From: Ciona savignyi
Taxonomy: Eukaryota; Chordata; Ascidiacea; Phlebobranchia; Cionidae
Assembly (NCBI GenBank): GCA_000149265.1
Contig: CH003282.1
Location: 177,358 to 241,357 of the forward strand
DNA: 64,000 nucleotides
Direction of reading: 5' to 3'
Numbering within the stretch: the stretch's first letter is position 1; each line of letters begins with the position of its first letter. Shown here one piece after another: positions 33,953 to 44,372 of the stretch. Below the pieces are notes generated by a model. It saw nothing but the letters and a program-made list of their open reading frames with translations. It did no database searches and was not told the DNA's origin. Both the position numbers and the translations under genes were made by a program.

Positions 33953-35176
33953 TTATTTTAGATAAGGCATTAATTGGACTGTTGCTTCACAATTTAAAAG
34001 CTTTTCAATTCTAGATTTAGCAGAATATTCAATGGTGTCCATGCTTTGATTTAGAAGTCGTGCATGGGCATTTTTTCTGCAAACCAGTTCAAATTGCAGA
34101 TTCATTACTCCGTGGTTACGTTGCAAACTTGATACTCCGACTTTTATTTGGTATGGAATTTCATAAGGCAAGTTGTCCAACATAGCAGAACGCACAATAT
34201 CTTTCAGTATATTGTCTGTTGGTTCAGGCGTTACAACATTTTGGGGGAAATTCCACCTACCCGACCTTGTTTTAGAAGTAAGGTAATTGCGTAATCGGTC
34301 TGTTTCCCACCCTCTTAATGCAGATATGACGAAAACTTCATTAAAGTGAGGCCACCCCCGACAGTTCCGTAGTTGCTGTAGCAGTTTTTCCTCGCTCCGG
34401 TACAAGAATCCTAAATCTTCCGTGCTTGACAACTCATCAACCTTATTTATAGCTTGAATCACTTCTGCTTTCACTGGAGGCACTTCTATAGGTTTGGGAG
34501 GGTTTTTCCTCTTTACCGGTTTACATTCCACACCACCAACTACACCTGTTGTCAGCTGTGGTATAAGCTCATAAACGGTGGATTTTTTTCGAACCTTATC
34601 CAATTTATTTATTACCAAAATGGAAGGGATGTGCTGGTGTTTTATTAGGTGCACCAGTACTTCGGGGTCCAAGAATCCGTTTAAAGTTCTTTTCATGGAA
34701 AGGTCGACAACCACCAGACAAATGTCGGACTCCGCAAAACAATCGCTCGGAAAATCTTGGTTGAATTGTCCATGAAACCTTTTCGATTTCGACTTATTAA
34801 AAATACCAGGGGAGTCTTGAAACTCAATTTGAACATCCCCATGGGTGAAAATTCCGAGAGAATTTTTGACCGTGGTATCAATTCTAGTCGATGTTGCCAT
34901 GACTTGTGTGTTGATAAGGGTGTTCACAAGCGTTGATTTTCCAACATTGGGCATGCCTATAACACCCACCCTTAGCCGTTTACTGTTCTTCACTGCATCT
35001 TTTTTATCGGATTCAAACTGCAGTTTACTGAAGTCTGAGGAAACGTTAACTTTTTCTGTGACAGGTAGTTCATTCAAGAAACTGGGCATGTTCGAATAAG
35101 CTGAGTTGACAACTTTTTCTTTTGATTTACTGAAATGCAACAAAAATAATCTTGTTCGCTCCATTATTCTTTGCAT
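33953..35176 (-). CDS. ERAL1: Mitochondrial Era-like GTPase (ERAL1)
   Basis: A single open exon of 407 codons. ERAL1 binds the 12S (small-subunit) mitochondrial rRNA and acts as a chaperone in assembly of the small mitoribosomal subunit. GTPase motifs are in order: G1 GMPNVGKS at about residues 74-81, a G2 region with TRIDTTVKNSLGIF, G3 DSPG, G4 NKLD and G5 SALRG. The C-terminal ~80 residues, from PYEIPYQIKVGVSSLQRNHG onward, fit the KH RNA-binding domain. The frame is open upstream to 35341 but has no ATG there; the first ATG, at 35174-35176, gives MQRIMERTRLFLLHFSKSK, a basic, hydroxyl- and Leu-rich leader that suits mitochondrial import. The length is close to the 437 aa of the human protein. 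An AATAAA overlaps the TAA stop. The absence of introns is unusual beside its neighbours and could reflect an old retrocopy; that is inference. Confidence 0.9.
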   Translation of the reverse strand: MQRIMERTRLFLLHFSKSKEKVVNSAYSNMPSFLNELPVTEKVNVSSDFSKLQFESDKKDAVKNSKRLRVGVIGMPNVGKSTLVNTLINTQVMATSTRIDTTVKNSLGIFTHGDVQIEFQDSPGIFNKSKSKRFHGQFNQDFPSDCFAESDICLVVVDLSMKRTLNGFLDPEVLVHLIKHQHIPSILVINKLDKVRKKSTVYELIPQLTTGVVGGVECKPVKRKNPPKPIEVPPVKAEVIQAINKVDELSSTEDLGFLYRSEEKLLQQLRNCRGWPHFNEVFVISALRGWETDRLRNYLTSKTRSGRWNFPQNVVTPEPTDNILKDIVRSAMLDNLPYEIPYQIKVGVSSLQRNHGVMNLQFELVCRKNAHARLLNQSMDTIEYSAKSRIEKLLNCEATVQLMPYLK

Positions 35177-35435
35177 TGTGATGAAACACTTACGTCGCTT
35201 ATAGATGAACCCAAAGATCCTATAATAAAAGGAAATATTACTGATAACAATGGCCCTGTGTAAAGCACAGATTTTAATCTGTGGACAAATTTTTATTTCA
35301 TGTCTGCAGACAATATAATTCGTGGACTCAGCAATGTCCAAGACATATACTTGGTGGGAGTCGACTGTTAAAGGTTACTGCTTACTAACAAACACAAAAC
35401 AGGTAAGGTTATTTTATTATTATAGTTCCAGCTCC

Positions 35436-35745
35436 GGCCCGTTGGTCCTAGCGAGTTAAGTGCGTCGCCTTTTAATCGAAAGGTTGCAAGTGCAACACTG
35501 GTTGCTAGCTAGTCGGTTGTGTCCTTGGGCAAGGTACTATACGGACATTGCCTGAATCCAGCGGATTAATGGGTTCTACGAAATTGAAGGAACGTGTGAA
35601 TCAAACACAACACACTGCAATAGCTCCCGTAACCCGACGATGGGCGTGAGGTGATCTGAAGATTGCCCGTGTGTTAACCCCCTTGGTTTTCTCATTCACG
35701 GGGATAAACATGAATATCATATTTATATCATATCATATCATTCTA
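35436..35745 (+). repeat. SINE copy with altered tail
   Basis: Nearly full length: head GGCCCGTTGGTCCTAGCGAG, TGTCCTTGGGCAAGGTACTA, end GGTTTTCTCATTCACGGGGA. The tail repeat has drifted from ATCCT to TATCA units. Confidence 0.85.
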
Positions 35746-35819
35746 ACTTTTGGTCTTCTGGGAACACATGACTTTTTCGTTTCGGTACCAGCTGTAGACT
35801 TTAACCCGAGTTGGAAAAA

Positions 35820-35876
35820 CATGTTTTCCATGTTTATCCCCTTGAATGGGAAAACCAAGGGGGTTAACAAACGTAA
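35820..35876 (-). repeat. SINE 3'-end fragment
   Basis: Only the terminal block, CATGTTTATCCCCTTGAATG followed by GGAAAACCAAGGGGGTTAAC, remains. Confidence 0.7.
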
Positions 35877-36269
35877 TATGTCGCATTTTATTTAATTTTT
35901 TAGGTTTTGCCGCCACATCGAATTTTATTTTAATTTGTTGAGATTTAATTGTCATTGTGTGATTTATTAACTGTTTTTTTAACCGTTATTTCCTGTGTCT
36001 ACGTCATTTTGTGTTTTAAATATTTTTGTTATTTGGACGAAAAAATAATAAACTAATTTTGATAAGTACTGTTCAATTAGGTTAAACGGTTAAAGCGTCT
36101 GTATTACCGAAAGTTTTTTGGTCAAAACCACAAACTCGCTTAATCCGTTGTTGTCTTGTGCAAGCGACTGAAACACTAGAAACGTCTAAAAACCATAACT
36201 CCGGTAGGCGGCGGGTACGAGGTGTTCTCATCAGTCCCTTGCGTTATACTCCACTTAAAGTATAGACGT

Positions 36270-36575
36270 AGGATAGGATAGGATTAAGATTTTCATCTTT
36301 ATCCCCGTGAGTGGGAAATCCAAGGGGGTTATAACACGGGCAATCGTCAGATCACCTCGCGCCCATCGTCGGATTACCGGAGCTATTGCAGTGTGTTGTA
36401 TATATGATAGACACGTTCCTTCAATTTGGTAGAACCCATCAATCCGCTGGGTTCAGGCAATGTCCGTAAAGTACCTTGCCTAAAGACACAACCGACTAGC
36501 TAGCGACCAGTTTCGCACCTGCAACCTTTCGATTGAAAGGCGACGCACTTAACCGCTGGACCAACGGGCCGGACG
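36270..36575 (-). repeat. Full-length SINE copy
   Basis: Starts with a (TAGGA) repeat, then TTTATCCCCGTGAGTGGG, CGTCAGATCACCTCGCGCC, CCGCTGGGTTCAGGCAATG and a complete tRNA-like head ending CGGGCCGGA. Confidence 0.87.
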
Positions 36576-36591
36576 TAGATTGTATACCTGT

Positions 36592-36690
36592 CTTGTGGCC
36601 GAGTGGTTTACATCGATTCACATGCAGAATTCGATATTTAAAAACAGTCTAAGCCAAGTGGCGTACCCACCACGAGTTCGAAACTTTGAC
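36592..36690 (+). repeat. Second tRNA-like SINE family, copy
   Basis: CTTGTGGCCGAGTGGTTTAC and CGATTCACATGC precede a TTTAAAAACAG block and GAGTTCGAAAC, the same layout as the other copies of this family. Confidence 0.5.
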
Positions 36691-39600
36691 CGGAAAACAA
36701 ATGTCTATTTACAGAGCTAAATATAACCTGCTCTATTCTATTCCAACTAGAAAAAGACGATCCTATGCAAACTTTTTTATTAATCCACACACGCGTTAAC
36801 GATTCGCACCAAAAAGTAGTTTTAAAAACTTCCAAAAAAAATATCGTGCATGTTTAGTTTATTAAATTGAAGTAATGTGAAGTGAATCGTTAGACTAAAT
36901 AGAAAAACATTAGATTATCGTTAACTGTAAGGTCTATGTTTCAATTGCAAAATAAAAACTGAATTCATGTCGAAATTGTCGACCATGCTAGTGTTCCACA
37001 CGCCTTGTATAACATGTCATTATTCCTATACACTGTATACAGCAACACTTGTTATCGGTCGCTAGTCAATTCGAGCCGAGGGTATTAATAATAGATTAGT
37101 CTTGACTAATCATGTTTATGTAAACAATGCTAGTTAACTATTTAACAACATAAGATTAAAAGGCTAGCCTTTACCCAACAAGTCATAATATCTATAATAC
37201 ACATGAGGTGTAAACCGATAAAAAAATTATCTTCCATCCAGTTTGTCCACTAGAATACCGGTATTATTGTTTAATTATGCGTATAAATATAAGCAAAAAT
37301 CTTTAAAACAGAAGATATCGCTTGTTAATTATTCTCATGTGGAACTATGCAATTAGGAAAGGGTATATTTATCAGTTTTATCTGCGTGGATAGTAAAACG
37401 CGGGTAGCGTTATTGAACGGTGAATAACCAACCAAGAAAACAGCAGGAGCCATCTTGTGGTAGATTATTATATCCAGGAGTTAAAAGAGTTGCTTGCTGC
37501 AATCAAGTTTTCCGCCAAAACGACATCGGGTTAAAACCGTGTCCAAAAGCGACTGCAGTAGAATTTGATTTTACCTTTCCGTGCGATTTTGGAGCCAAGA
37601 AAGGATCTCTTAATTCAGAGTTAATTCAGATTATGTGTATCAAATTCTGCCAACACACGATTTCCCCTGCCATTTATCAGACAATATTACCATGCATAAA
37701 TCCTTAATGTTTTTTCCCACTATATACAAAAATAAAAGGTTGTGTCATTTAGCAGTTCACGGAAGCTGACTCTGATCCATTGATATCCCGCACGTACCGA
37801 TCGGATCGCTCAAAACAAAAAAACCCAATATACAACATACTTAAAGCTCCTTTAACTTGACTTTCAGCACGAGATAGTTTGGCGGTTATCACGTTGTAAC
37901 GTCTGTTGTTGCTCCTCTACCCATGGAGGTAAAACCAGTATCCTATCTTCGGCTGTTATACCAATTGCACAGAACAATAAAGTGTATTGGGAGATGGATT
38001 TTCTTAAAGCCACCTTTAATAATTGAACAAGGAACCCATGAAATGTTAATTGCGTCCGACAAAATTTGAGAAACGGGCAATTTTCGCTCTTGATTTATCA
38101 CATCGGCAATCTCACGCGAAACCTAATCTGGCCCTAAAATAGTCTTATTTGATTACATTAGGCTAATTGGATTTCTTAGTCTCCGAAATCCCTTTGGTGG
38201 CCGCAAAGATTAATTCTGCCGTGGTGTGTGGTGCTAATCACAAAACAGAAGATTGTGAATAGGTAATGTGGTATACATTCATCCCCAATGGAGCAAATTG
38301 AATATTTGTAAGGAGTGTTGCGATATAGATAACAGTGTTTGTGCTCCGAAAGCGCCGATGGACTAGTAGGGGATCGAAAGTATCGCGGTTTACGGGGAGC
38401 ATCTGTCCGTGCACGTTTACAAGATTGTTCCCAGCCACAAGATTACATAACGCCCGATGTAAACTTTTGCACACGAATACATCATCTGTAATGTGTAAAA
38501 ATAGGCTTTGCGTGCATTATTGCACATATTGCGACTGTTTTGCTGAGCTTGATCATGATTAATTGTCCTTTCAAATGCAGGCTATGATGTAGAATGATAA
38601 AATATACATATATTCCCATGCATGTGTCATATATTCGTTGCTAGCCATTAGTAAAAACGACGCCGTGTCTTGATTGGAAGGATTATTCATACTTTACAAT
38701 CAGGTTGAAATGTAAGATCGGTTGTAAGATTGTTGCAGCGACTTTTTCCGCAAAGGCCAAAAAAGAATCGTTGTTTCTTTATTATGAGAAAAGAGGGACT
38801 CTCCGCGCCCCTCTCACTTCACGTTTTGCTAATTGCAGTTGTACTGTCATTATCCTTATTCTTGCTGCTTAAGACAAGGAAATATGCAGCATTTAAACTT
38901 GAACTTATTTATATGAGCCGAAATAGTGTGTAGAGTCAGAAAGTACAATACCTTGTTTTTTATCAAAAATTTCCAATTGACCAGAGCCATGAGACTTCGT
39001 ATTATTAATTTGTTAACAGTTTAGTTCAGAAGAGTCTAACAGTAGTTACTGTATGTGTATTGAGTTTTCACGTAAATTATTGAAAGGTGGAAACATTTTA
39101 AATCTGTTACATCTCCCGGATGAAATAGTTTTAAAAAAACTAAACATCAGTTTAGCTTAAAATTAACTATAACCAATACTATTGCGTTAGCGTTAGCGGG
39201 CAAATCGCAATTGGAATTTAAATGGTCAAGTTAGAAATCAGCATTGACACATCATCCATTTTCGTTGTAGCCTATAACAGAATTCACGATAAAACTACTT
39301 TTTTCGGTGTTTATTAAAATTCACGATAAAACTAATAGAATTCACAACAAAACTGCAAGTTTGTTACCTAGTGTAAGTCATCCACTGTACCATAATGAAC
39401 TCATCGAAGATGTGCAGCTTCACATGTTCATTGAACCGTATCCTGTCGTCCGCCGAATTCCAGAGGGACACCATAGCCCGATGCGGTCGCGGATTCCAGT
39501 TTTAAGGTCCATTAGTATCTATTTTAACGGCGGGTAATTCATCGTCATTCTTTGTCGACGTGCGGTGCATCAAAAGGGCAATTAATTACGCACACATATT

Positions 39601-42139
39601 GATTTAACTTGAACATTATGTGAAAAATTAATGACAAGACGCCACTGGATTTTCTAGTAAATCTGCTGTTATTGATTATGACATAAAACGTAAGATTTTA
39701 AATAAATAGAATACCGTACACATAATTGTCGTCGAAATCTAATACGATTTAAATGTTGCATGTTAAAGCGTACAGCTTACATTATCCCCCTATGTTTGCG
39801 GCTGCGGTACATAGACCAACTTGGATTTGGTTTTCGCGGTACATTTTAGCAGTGCCGGTTATTGCATCACTAGATACCGTTGGTGATTTGAATACTGTGT
39901 AATAGCGAGGTCCTTGAGCTAAATCATAGTTTCGATGTAAAGTTGTTGATACTGTTTTTTTATGTTACCTAAGTAAAGTTTAGGTGTGCTACCTCCTAAA
40001 TATTGATACCACTTGGGCCGTCTATGGGTGACCAATTGGTCACGTGACGTAAACTTGTTCTATAAAAAATGGATGGCCAGCAAAATAGAAACCAAGGAAG
40101 TCGCATTCATTTTTTTGCGATACACTTGGTGCACTTACTCGCAAAGCTATAATAAATGAAGCGGCGCGCTTATACAGTTTCACTGTATGTTTCAAGGGAT
40201 TAATTATAGTCTAGCCTACGCCGGCAGTTCAGTTCTATTTAAGCGATTGATCGAAGTTATGCTCTTCCACTGGGAGTTATAACTAGGATATTAATGAGGC
40301 AGGGCAATGTAAGTCATTGGGGAAAACGGGACAGCATGCTTTACAATAGTTTACGTTGTTGTGTTGGCGCATATTCATTTGCTTGCAATAACTAGCTTTT
40401 GGAAAGGTTGCTGTAAAAGTTGCATATTGTTCTGTACGCCTTCTACTTTATGAATTTAGATTAACATATGCTTATATAGGACACGGTCGCAAAACTTAAT
40501 TTATCGCATTGTGTTCAGGTTTTCAGCAGTTGTGATATATTTCAAACCTAAATGTACAGTCGTAATTTACACATTAAGACGTTTGTCGGTACATTTCGTT
40601 TCCATTACAAGCCTAGGAGTTAATTGCCAAATCAGGCATGAGATGTTTTTTTCTATTTCCAATACAATATTCGACCTTACAGTTAATTATGTGATTGTGT
40701 GCTAAAATATAAATGTTGGATTTTACACTTTGCAGATGTAATCAGAAAATGTGTTTCTGGTAGGAAACTTAAATAGGCTTTCTGGGGTTCATTCGTTTCT
40801 TGTGGTATATCTCAATAACAAAGTGTGTTTAGACATGTTTGTTATAGGCTTCAGAGGTTTAGAGAAAATCTGATTTTTAATAAACGCTTTCGATTTGTTT
40901 ACGTAGCTGTCTTTGAATGAATGTTCTGCGTCACGATTAACCCTTTGATGACAAGACAACTGGCGTTTATCGTTCAGCATCTATGAAATGATATTGATAA
41001 GAAAACAAAATTCTTACTTTTGGACGCCCTGCCGGTAATTTAGTTTATTAAATTATGATATCTTTTAAATTTCGAATCGATAGCTACAAGCTTTTTATTG
41101 TAACATATGTAGGTTATCCTGATTTAAGGAGCGTAGTAAATGCAGCTAGAGCAGTCTAAAACAAAGCAAAACAGTCAGATTTATATTTTTGTTTTTTTTT
41201 AGACGTTTCGGAATATCACTCAATGATTGAAAAAAATAGTCAAATTTTACGTGTCAGTAGTACTACTAGTACAATTTTGTCATTATGCTGATTTCTTAGT
41301 TTCTCAGCTTTTGGTGTATGAATTGCCCAGAACAGTATATGTACGGTCTGGTCTCATTTTGTGAAGTCGTTTTGCGATATTTTATTAAGTTAGTCATAAA
41401 ATGTTTAAAAAATAATACATGGCTGTAGCAAGTCACCAATTTTGGAGTTACTGGCCTTTCATGGCCGCCCATACTAATGTAATGTAAGTCATCATTTTTT
41501 ACCATGAGTGCCGCCCGTAGGTCTATTCATGAAAGAGAGATACTTAGAACTGCGAAAATGTATTTCACACTGGTCATTTGGGTGCATGTCCTCATATTTT
41601 TGCACATTTGGAAAACGGACGATTAAAATCTTACGTCATAATAAATTGTTGCGTTTGTAGAGGTGTTGTGCTGACTTAGCAGTATCCAGTGACTTTTGTG
41701 ACACACCCGCCGTATAGTAACAAGTATATTTGTTTCTTGTGTTTATTGCGCAACCCGTAGCGCGGAGCATTGCTGGGAGTGCGTTTCTCCCAACTCCCCG
41801 CTGAGTTAGGACAACGGCAGCTCCAGACAGACAGAGAGCGCTGGAATCAACACAACGGGAGTTCTATTAAGTCTTTCCTCCCAGTGGGAGTTTGCATATA
41901 TTATTCTTTCAGATCCAGTCAAAAAGACAGAGTTATTATTTAGTTCTGTTAATGCATTATTTTACCGAGAAAGTTTCCATACCGGGACAGCTGTTCGAAT
42001 TTTGTTATTTAACCAATACATGACATTAACTGCATAACTGCTTCACTTGCATGTCTCATTTACATCACATTTAGTGAGCGTCTCACGTGTTAAGTGCGAA
42101 TTGTAAAGCCGTTTTCCACGTCCATTAATCGAAAATCCG

Positions 42140-42153
42140 TTTTGGCGCCAAAA
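42140..42153. promoter_or_regulatory. E2F-like perfect palindrome
   Basis: TTTTGGCGCCAAAA is a perfect 14-bp palindrome matching the E2F consensus TTTSGCGC. It lies in a CpG-containing patch about 7.3 kb upstream of the cadherin. Confidence 0.4.
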
Positions 42154-42233
42154 TTGCGATTCGCCGCGCATCTGACTCCCTTTTGTGACATCACAGCAGC
42201 AAAGGTAATTGATTGGCGGATTAACTTTCGTCG

Positions 42234-42247
42234 TTGTGACGTCACAA
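42234..42247. promoter_or_regulatory. CRE/ATF palindrome
   Basis: TTGTGACGTCACAA is a perfect 14-bp palindrome with the full CRE TGACGTCA core, about 80 bp from the E2F-like palindrome. A half-related TGACATCA lies at 42187-42194. Confidence 0.4.
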
Positions 42248-43110
42248 TACGGCCATCCTCTAGTGTCCAGGAAGACTTAACCTAGGCTACAGGAAACTAG
42301 TGATCTCATAATCCCCACAAAACGTACAAGATATAAAACTAGATAATTATGGAGTACATATTTGCGTGATTTCGACAAATAAAAGTAATTTATCGACCAA
42401 AATCGGGAATATGCCCATTAAACAGTAACTACATTTGTAAATCGTTCGATACCGACATTAAGTTGATATCAAACATTTATAATTCAATTTAAAAGGAGGC
42501 ATTCCCAATAATGAATAAATCACAAGTATGCGATTTTATATTGCATCAAACACAACGCTAGTTCACTTCTATATCCATACGTTACGTCAAGTTACTCGAA
42601 TTCGTATCAGTAAATGTCTAAACACGAAAAATAATCTAAATATGGAAAATATTACTTTCGTTTGCATGCTGTTTGCTTTCCTTAAACCACCTTGATTTTT
42701 CTGTATCAATCACCGTCACTGAAGCTTGTTTCGTTCGAGTGTTTATTTGTTTTCGGCAAATCCGCCAAGACTGATTGCCTCTGTATCGAGTTACAGGTTT
42801 AAACTAATTTGCTGATTCTCGGTTTTCCGCCAATTTATTTCCTAAATTACCTCCGCCCTTACACAATACTCCTCTGGTGAGGTGTGCTTGTTCGAACGAA
42901 CATGAGATGATGAATAACTCAGAAGAGTTACTGTATAATAGCGCCGCACAAAATATCGGGCTAATATAAACTGTATAAGCGCACCAATCATTTACCGGCG
43001 CAAATGTTTGGGTTTTTTAAATATGCTCTCTTTGTGTGTTCTTTTTTACCAATGGATAAAATAAATGCTTGAATTAACGTAATCGTTTTTAATAAGTTAA
43101 TAAACTTTCA

Positions 43111-43278
43111 TCAAAATTTAATTAAAACAAGCTGTGATTCGAAAAAGTCTTCGTTGCATTTGGTAATTCTTCCATCACTATGCCGATTGTCTCTCATGAT
43201 TGTCTCCCGCGGTTTCCATGCTTTGGCCTCTGGATTAAGGTCAAGCGCGTCGTCCATTGTCTCGCAATATGACGTCAT
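43111..43278 (-). CDS. Small ORF with PAM2-like motif (tentative)
   Basis: A 55-codon minus-strand reading frame begins ATG at 43276-43278 (MTSYCETMDDALD) and ends TGA at 43111. It contains LNPEAKAWKP, which fits the PAM2 consensus L-N-x-x-A-x-x-F-x-P used by PAIP, ataxin-2 and LARP4 proteins to bind the MLLE domain of poly(A)-binding protein; Trp in place of Phe is the variant known from LARP4. The frame stays open upstream to a plausible 3' splice site (pyrimidine-rich, then CTCAG) near 43334, so this may be the last exon of a longer gene. An ATTAAA variant poly(A) signal lies at 43088-43093, about 18 bases past the stop. No other exon was found. It could also be chance in a regulatory region, since a CRE palindrome overlaps the ATG. 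Confidence 0.3.
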   Translation of the reverse strand: MTSYCETMDDALDLNPEAKAWKPRETIMRDNRHSDGRITKCNEDFFESQLVLIKF

Positions 43279-43279
43279 A
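43268..43279. promoter_or_regulatory. CRE palindrome TATGACGTCATA
   Basis: A perfect 12-bp palindrome, overlapping the ATG of the PAM2-like ORF. The identical 12-mer recurs at 46487-46498. Confidence 0.35.
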
Positions 43280-44239
43280 AGCAGGACGTTTGTTGCAGTG
43301 CTCACTGTGCGGTGTATGACGCGTCGAACGGCGCTGAGATATAAAAAGTTATTTTTTTTGCGTTTTTTCCAAGGTTAGGTGGTTGTTTTATACACCACAA
43401 ATAGTAACTTTAAATAGTTATTGTTGCCAACTGATAACAGATTAGATTACTTAATTCAGGATTACAGTTCATAAAGCGTGCATATAATGTCAAGATAGTG
43501 GACTTTGAATCTTAGATAAAAGTACATTTAAAGGTGATTTTTAGGTTTTTTTAACAGGCATAAACATGTTTTTAAATATGTTTAACATTGTCAGACAGCA
43601 ATGAACGCATCAGATTGTTTCACGTCATATCGATTGCCATGTCAGGACAAGGTCACTGTAGCCTATCTTGGTTGTTATACCTCAATAGAAAATCTCGTTT
43701 TAATGAAATTAATTTATAGGAATCAGCAAACAATTTTATCTATTTGGTTAAATAATATATTAAAGATTTTCTCATTATATAATTATTATTAAATGATAAT
43801 AGTACTGGTAAAAGTAGGAAGTTGTACAGGCTTGCGTCATTTTGTACCGATACATGTTGAGGCACGTTTGACTGCTTGATAATCCAGATCTTACAGTTGT
43901 CCATTACACGGGAAAATTTCTTTCAAATTGATTTGCACACTCAGCTTTGTTACTTTTGTGGTGTGTATGTATTTTTAAAAATATAATTTATATATAGTTA
44001 GCGTTTTAAAGCCGACAAAATCTATTTCGAATTTACTTTTTTCGTCGCCTTTACCGGTTTGTCACGTTTGACAGAATTCTTTGACAATTTTTTATTGGTT
44101 TCCGTAGCAAAAATAACTTTTGGGTAAAGTGTTAAGAGTAATTAATGTTTATAGGTGTACTTATGTCATGTATTAATCAACGGGAGAAAATGTTGAAATT
44201 CACAAGTTGGTTAGTGAAACGAGACATGAATTGCTACGG

Positions 44240-44372
44240 GGATTACCTGCGTACACATCGGGGCTGAGTCACGGGCTCGGCCGGAATTCGAGAGCTCGAT
44301 TCCCGCCAACGCTCGCTGAATCTCGAGCACCGGGATTAGTTGAAGACCACTTCGTGTTGTTGCAGTTAATCC
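44240..44372. promoter_or_regulatory. Cluster of three GGATTA (Otx/Gsc-type) sites
   Basis: GGATTA at 44240-44245 and 44333-44338, and its inverse TAATCC at 44367-44372, fall within 133 bp of a CpG-rich island. GGATTA is the core for K50 homeodomain factors such as Otx, Pitx and Goosecoid. Confidence 0.3.

Larger units (their letters stand above)
35177..37400. other. SINE-rich intergenic segment
   Basis: Upstream of the GTPase gene. It contains two long SINEs (35436-35745, 36270-36575), a SINE fragment (35820-35876) and a second-family tRNA-like copy (36592-36690). No coding sequence is supported; the core promoter of ERAL1 is not obvious. Confidence 0.5.
37401..43080. other. Intergenic region, left half of cadherin upstream
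   Basis: About 5.7 kb with no supported gene. Contents include a small tandem repeat of AATTCACGATAAAACT (39275-39347), a GC-rich patch with CCCAACTCCCCGCTGAG near 41790, and palindromic CRE and E2F-like sites at 42140-42247. Frames of 60-95 codons lack an ATG start or recognisable domains. Confidence 0.45.

Noticed and set aside
35177-35341. In-frame extension of ERAL1 upstream of 35176
   Set aside because: No ATG in the extension; the first ATG gives a plausible mitochondrial leader and a family-like length.
37420-37707. 95-codon frame with several cysteines
   Set aside because: Starts from GTG, has no ATG and no recognisable domain or splice support.
38238-38562. Overlapping frames on both strands of 75-78 codons
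   Set aside because: No domain, no supporting signals; typical chance frames in a locally GC-richer patch.
38730-38933. 67-codon frame with one hydrophobic helix
   Set aside because: Low-complexity Leu-rich stretch; no promoter, homologue or further exon seen.
39307-39537. 76-codon frame beginning in a small tandem repeat
   Set aside because: Composition is somewhat gene-like, but it has no recognisable domain and starts inside the AATTCACGATAAAACT repeats.
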